Assembly: GCA_964351395.1 (NCBI GenBank)
Contig: CAYGOF010000005.1
Span: 268,615-332,614 of the forward strand
Direction: 5' to 3'
DNA from: Imperialibacter sp964351395
Lineage (GTDB): Bacteria; Bacteroidota; Bacteroidia; Cytophagales; Cyclobacteriaceae
DNA: 64,000 bases
The notes beneath the pieces were generated by a model that was given only the letters and a program-made list of their open reading frames with translations, was not told the origin of the DNA and searched no databases. Positions 61,260-64,000 of the stretch are shown piece after piece (position 1 is the stretch's first letter; each line of letters opens with the position of its first letter). The translations under genes were made by a program, and so were the position numbers.

Positions 61260-61300
61260 AAATAAAAAGTCAGGATCATCAACCTAAGATAATCCTGACT
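61260..61300 (-). terminator. Intrinsic terminator of isocitrate dehydrogenase
   Basis: AGTCAGGAT (61268-61276) and ATCCTGACT (61292-61300) form a perfect 9-base stem; on the minus strand a T-rich run (TTTTTATTTTT) follows. It lies 53 bases after the stop codon of the gene at 61353. Confidence 0.85.
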
Positions 61301-61352
61301 TCTACATAAATTTTGTTGTTGGATAATTAATAACCCAACACCAAAAACTCGA

Positions 61353-63584
61353 TTATTTCTTCAAAGCATCCACAATGGTGTTTAGCGTAGCACTTGGACG
61401 CATGGCTGCAAACAACAAAGCTGCATTTGGTTTGTAATAACCGCCGATGTCTACAGGTGACCCTTGTGCCGCCGACAGCTCTTCGTTGATCCGTGCTTCA
61501 TTTTCACTTAGGCTTTTATAAACACCTGAAAAAATCGACTTCAGTTCAGCGTCTTTATCCTGAGCGGCCACTGCTTCTGCCCAATACATCGCAAGGTAGA
61601 AATGGCTTCCCCGGTTATCGATCTCGTACACTTTACGAGAGGGTGATTTATTTTCCTCTAAAAACTTGGAGGTAGCAGCATCTAAAGTATCGGCCAAAAC
61701 CTGCGCTCGAGGGTTGCTTGTGGCGATGCTCAAATGCTCCAGTGAAGCTGCCAAAGCCAGAAATTCACCCAAAGAATCCCAACGCAAGTGACCTTCTTCG
61801 TTAAACTGCTGCACATGCTTAGGCGCTGAGCCTCCAGCACCTGTTTCAAAAAGTCCTCCTCCATTCATCAACGGAACAATAGAAAGCATCTTCGCACTTG
61901 TACCAACTTCCAAAATAGGGAATAAGTCGGTGAGGTAATCGCGCAGTACATTTCCGGTTACAGAAATAGTATCAAGGCCCTTTCTGATCCGATCGACAGA
62001 AAATTTAGTCGCCTCTACAGGTGACATGATATGGATCTCAAGTCCCGTAGTATCGTGATCTTTCAGGTAGGTTTTTACTTTCTTGATCAGCTCAGCATCG
62101 TGCGCACGGCTTTTATCCAACCAGAATACTGCCGGAGTTTTAGACAACCGTGAACGGGTCACCGCCAACTTTACCCAGTCCTGGATGGGCGCATCTTTTG
62201 CCTGGCACATTCTCCAGATATCGCCAGTTTCTACAGCATGTTCAATCAGGGTATTGCCATTAGCATCAACCACCTTCACTTTTCCATCAGAAGGGATCAG
62301 GAAAGTTTTGTCGTGAGAACCATATTCCTCTGCTTTTTGAGCCATCAAGCCAACATTTGGCACGCTGCCCATTGTAGTTGGGTCGTAAGCCCCATTTGCT
62401 TTGCAATCTTCAATTACCGCCTCATAAACACCTGCATAGGCTCTGTCCGGTATCACAAACTTTGTATCTTTTGCCTTTCCGTCGGGCCCCCACATACGCC
62501 CCGAAGTTCGGATAGCGGCTGGCATGGAGGCATCAATGATCACATCACTTGGCACGTGCAGGTTAGTAATTCCTTTATCAGAATTTACCATTGCCAATGG
62601 AGGCTGCAAATCGTAGCAAGCTTTGATGTCACTATCAATTTCGGCTTTTTTATCGGCAGAAAGTGTAGATAACTTCGCCAGCAAATCGCCCATTCCATTG
62701 TTAGGGTCTACCCCTAGTTCTTTGAAAGTAGCAGCATGCTTTTCAAAAACGGGCTTGAAATAGGCAAAAACCGCATGACCGAAAATGATAGGGTCAGAAA
62801 CCTTCATCATCGTTGCTTTCAGGTGAACAGAGAACAAGACGTCTTCGCTTTTTGCTTTCGCAATTTCCTTTTCCAGAAAAGCACTAAGCTTTTTCGCACT
62901 CATGACAGAAGCATCAATCACTTCGCCTTCAAGTAGCGCTAATTTTTCCTTCAATACTGTTACATCGCCATTAGGAGCGACATGCTCAATTTTCACGACA
63001 CTCGCTTTGTCCATGGTTACTGATTGTTCAGTGCCATAGAAATCTCCATCCGTCATGGAAGCTACTTGTGACTTGGAAGTTGCCTCCCATTTACCCATGG
63101 AATGAGGGTTTTTTCGGGCATATTCTTTCACAGCACGTGGGGCACGCCTGTCAGAGTTTCCTTCACGAAGCACAGGATTCACTGCACTTCCCATTACTTT
63201 ACCATAACGAGCTTTGATGTCTTTCTCTTCATCATTTTTGGGCTCCACCGGATAGTCAGGCAAATTGTAGCCTTTAGCCTGAAGTTCCTTAATGGCTGCT
63301 ACCAGCTGAGGGCTGGAGGCACTGATATTTGGCAATTTGATGATGTTGGCCTCTGGTGTTTTGGCAAGTTCACCCAGTTCCGCCAGGTCGTCATTGATGC
63401 GCTGCTCTTCGGTAAGTCTTTCGGGGAAGCTTGCAATAATTCTTCCTGAAAGAGAAATATCTCTGGTCTCCACTGCGACGCCAGCAGGTGATGTGAATCC
63501 CTCAATAATTGGTAAAAATGAATGTGTAGCCAATGCAGGCGCCTCGTCTGTAATGGTGTAAATGATCTTGCCTTGTTTTGCCAT
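61353..63584 (-). CDS. icd: Isocitrate dehydrogenase (NADP), monomeric type
   Basis: The 743-residue length and the start KIIYTITDEAPALATHSFLPII identify the large monomeric isocitrate dehydrogenase, which oxidises isocitrate to 2-oxoglutarate with NADP. Matching blocks include GNSDRRAPRAVKEYARKNPH, ATMMKVSDPIIFGH, GRMWGPDGKAKDTKFVIPDR and SIVPLMNGGGLFETGAGGSAPKH. The ATG at 63584 is preferred; the longer start at 63611 is not conserved and overlaps a panB-like remnant. It is monocistronic and ends in a strong terminator. Confidence 0.95.
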   Translation of the reverse strand: MAKQGKIIYTITDEAPALATHSFLPIIEGFTSPAGVAVETRDISLSGRIIASFPERLTEEQRINDDLAELGELAKTPEANIIKLPNISASSPQLVAAIKELQAKGYNLPDYPVEPKNDEEKDIKARYGKVMGSAVNPVLREGNSDRRAPRAVKEYARKNPHSMGKWEATSKSQVASMTDGDFYGTEQSVTMDKASVVKIEHVAPNGDVTVLKEKLALLEGEVIDASVMSAKKLSAFLEKEIAKAKSEDVLFSVHLKATMMKVSDPIIFGHAVFAYFKPVFEKHAATFKELGVDPNNGMGDLLAKLSTLSADKKAEIDSDIKACYDLQPPLAMVNSDKGITNLHVPSDVIIDASMPAAIRTSGRMWGPDGKAKDTKFVIPDRAYAGVYEAVIEDCKANGAYDPTTMGSVPNVGLMAQKAEEYGSHDKTFLIPSDGKVKVVDANGNTLIEHAVETGDIWRMCQAKDAPIQDWVKLAVTRSRLSKTPAVFWLDKSRAHDAELIKKVKTYLKDHDTTGLEIHIMSPVEATKFSVDRIRKGLDTISVTGNVLRDYLTDLFPILEVGTSAKMLSIVPLMNGGGLFETGAGGSAPKHVQQFNEEGHLRWDSLGEFLALAASLEHLSIATSNPRAQVLADTLDAATSKFLEENKSPSRKVYEIDNRGSHFYLAMYWAEAVAAQDKDAELKSIFSGVYKSLSENEARINEELSAAQGSPVDIGGYYKPNAALLFAAMRPSATLNTIVDALKK

Positions 63585-63598
63585 TTGTTTCCTGAGTT

Positions 63599-63748
63599 TC
63601 AAAAGACCCACTTGGGCCCATGATTTATATAATGATTAAAACTTTCTTCTCTTTTAGGAAAATCGGTTGAGCGAACTTCCTTGATGTAGTTAGCAATTGC
63701 TTCTCCAGGAATCTTACCCAGATCACTCTTTCTGCCAAACAAGATACC
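63599..63748 (-). pseudogene. Possible panB C-terminal remnant
   Basis: Between two stop codons an open frame without a start reads in part SDLGKIPGEAIANYIKEVRS followed by TDFPKREESFN. This resembles the C-terminus of ketopantoate hydroxymethyltransferase (YVxEVKSGxFPxxExSF). The sequence before it does not match PanB, so only about 40 codons of the family would remain. The assignment is from memory of the family's tail and is unverified. Confidence 0.35.
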
Positions 63749-63897
63749 TCATGGGAGAAGGCACTCTCTGGAATATTTAATTTTCAGTTTTACAAAGTAA
63801 GTTTCTCCTTGCTCAAAATGTGAAAATCCTACCGTTAAAAAAGTGAAAATATCGCCATCCTTAAGGCGCCGCCAAATTACAGTAATTTTGCTACTTC
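63749..63897. other. AT-rich intergenic stretch
   Basis: I see no gene here. A short CGCC/GGCG hairpin near 63853-63868 followed on the minus strand by a T-rich run could terminate a gene entering from the right edge. Confidence 0.3.
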
Positions 63898-63999
63898 TCA
63901 CAGTGAAAGGGCAATAGTATCCGGCCCATTAATTGCGATATCATATGATTTGATCCAAGATGTGCTAACCAAAAATGGGTTTACCAGCCGCCACCACCT
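63898..63999 (-). CDS. Possible C-terminal end of a gene entering from the right edge
   Basis: A 33-codon open frame on the minus strand runs from the window edge to a TGA at 63898-63900 (end of protein AINGPDTIALSL). It is followed by a terminator-like hairpin. It is too short to identify, and one other minus frame is also open for 11 codons, so this is tentative. Confidence 0.3.
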   Translation of the reverse strand, partial: RWWRLVNPFLVSTSWIKSYDIAINGPDTIALSL

Positions 64000-64000
64000 C

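Overview
This 64 kb window is chromosomal DNA from a member of the Bacteroidota, most likely a free-living Cytophagales bacterium; I cannot name the genus. The evidence is TAnnTTTG (-7) and TTTG (-33) promoter motifs, A-rich leaders without clear Shine-Dalgarno sites, a monomeric isocitrate dehydrogenase, a bacillithiol (YpdA/BstA) pair, a short LeuA, a HEPN-tailed sulfite reductase, and many secreted lipoproteins and outer-membrane barrels. No rRNA, tRNA, CRISPR array, prophage or conjugative element was seen.

Layout. 1-1.2 kb: the 5' part of a Dps gene, divergent from an XRE regulator. 1.5-5.3 kb: a leader with a small ORF and an intrinsic terminator, then sulfite reductase, uroporphyrinogen-III methyltransferase and precorrin-2 dehydrogenase, which together make siroheme and the enzyme that uses it. 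5.4-6.6 kb: a REP-associated tyrosine transposase (RAYT) with its palindromic repeats. 6.7-10.3 kb: a 2H-phosphoesterase-like protein, an alkyltransferase-like protein, an SDR enzyme and the bacillithiol genes. 10.3-24.1 kb: envelope proteins (OmpA-like lipoprotein, porin-like barrel), secreted hydrolases (alpha/beta hydrolase, CE15-like esterase, S51 peptidase, M20 amidohydrolase), a GluQ-type enzyme, a large MacB/FtsX-type permease and a sodium:solute symporter. 24.3-28.7 kb: clpS, recR, a porin-like barrel, an aspartate aminotransferase and a PfkB-type heptose kinase. 28.8-35 kb: an esterase, a GH29 fucosidase, a TlpA-like thioredoxin and a DUF5060-like glycosidase. 35-48 kb: arginine deiminase, a hybrid sensor kinase, hemE, serine dehydratase alpha chain, a TetA-like exporter, a sterol-desaturase-family protein, a methyltransferase, leuA and several Bacteroidota proteins of unknown role. 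48.5-52.7 kb: dnaK, a nitrilase-family enzyme and a pseudouridine synthase. 52.7-57.6 kb: a secreted beta-helix/ion-channel fusion, then DNA polymerase IV, a 2H-like protein and a divergent SRAP (HMCES/YedK) gene. 57.6-63.6 kb: nuoDCBA, a LON-domain protein and isocitrate dehydrogenase.

The most interesting feature is a DNA-damage-type cassette at 54.6-57.6 kb. It encodes Pol IV, a 2H-fold protein that has lost both catalytic histidines but ends in a sliding-clamp-like QMTLF motif, and SRAP. A paralogue of the 2H-like gene at 6.7-7.3 kb shares the QMTL tail and an almost identical promoter with the same inverted-repeat core, and it lies beside an alkyltransferase-like DNA-lesion protein. Other notable items are a probable attenuator leader with a C11 tract in front of the sulfite reductase operon, a RAYT/REP system with distant copies whose stems have changed in a compensatory way, and a channel protein with puzzling topology.
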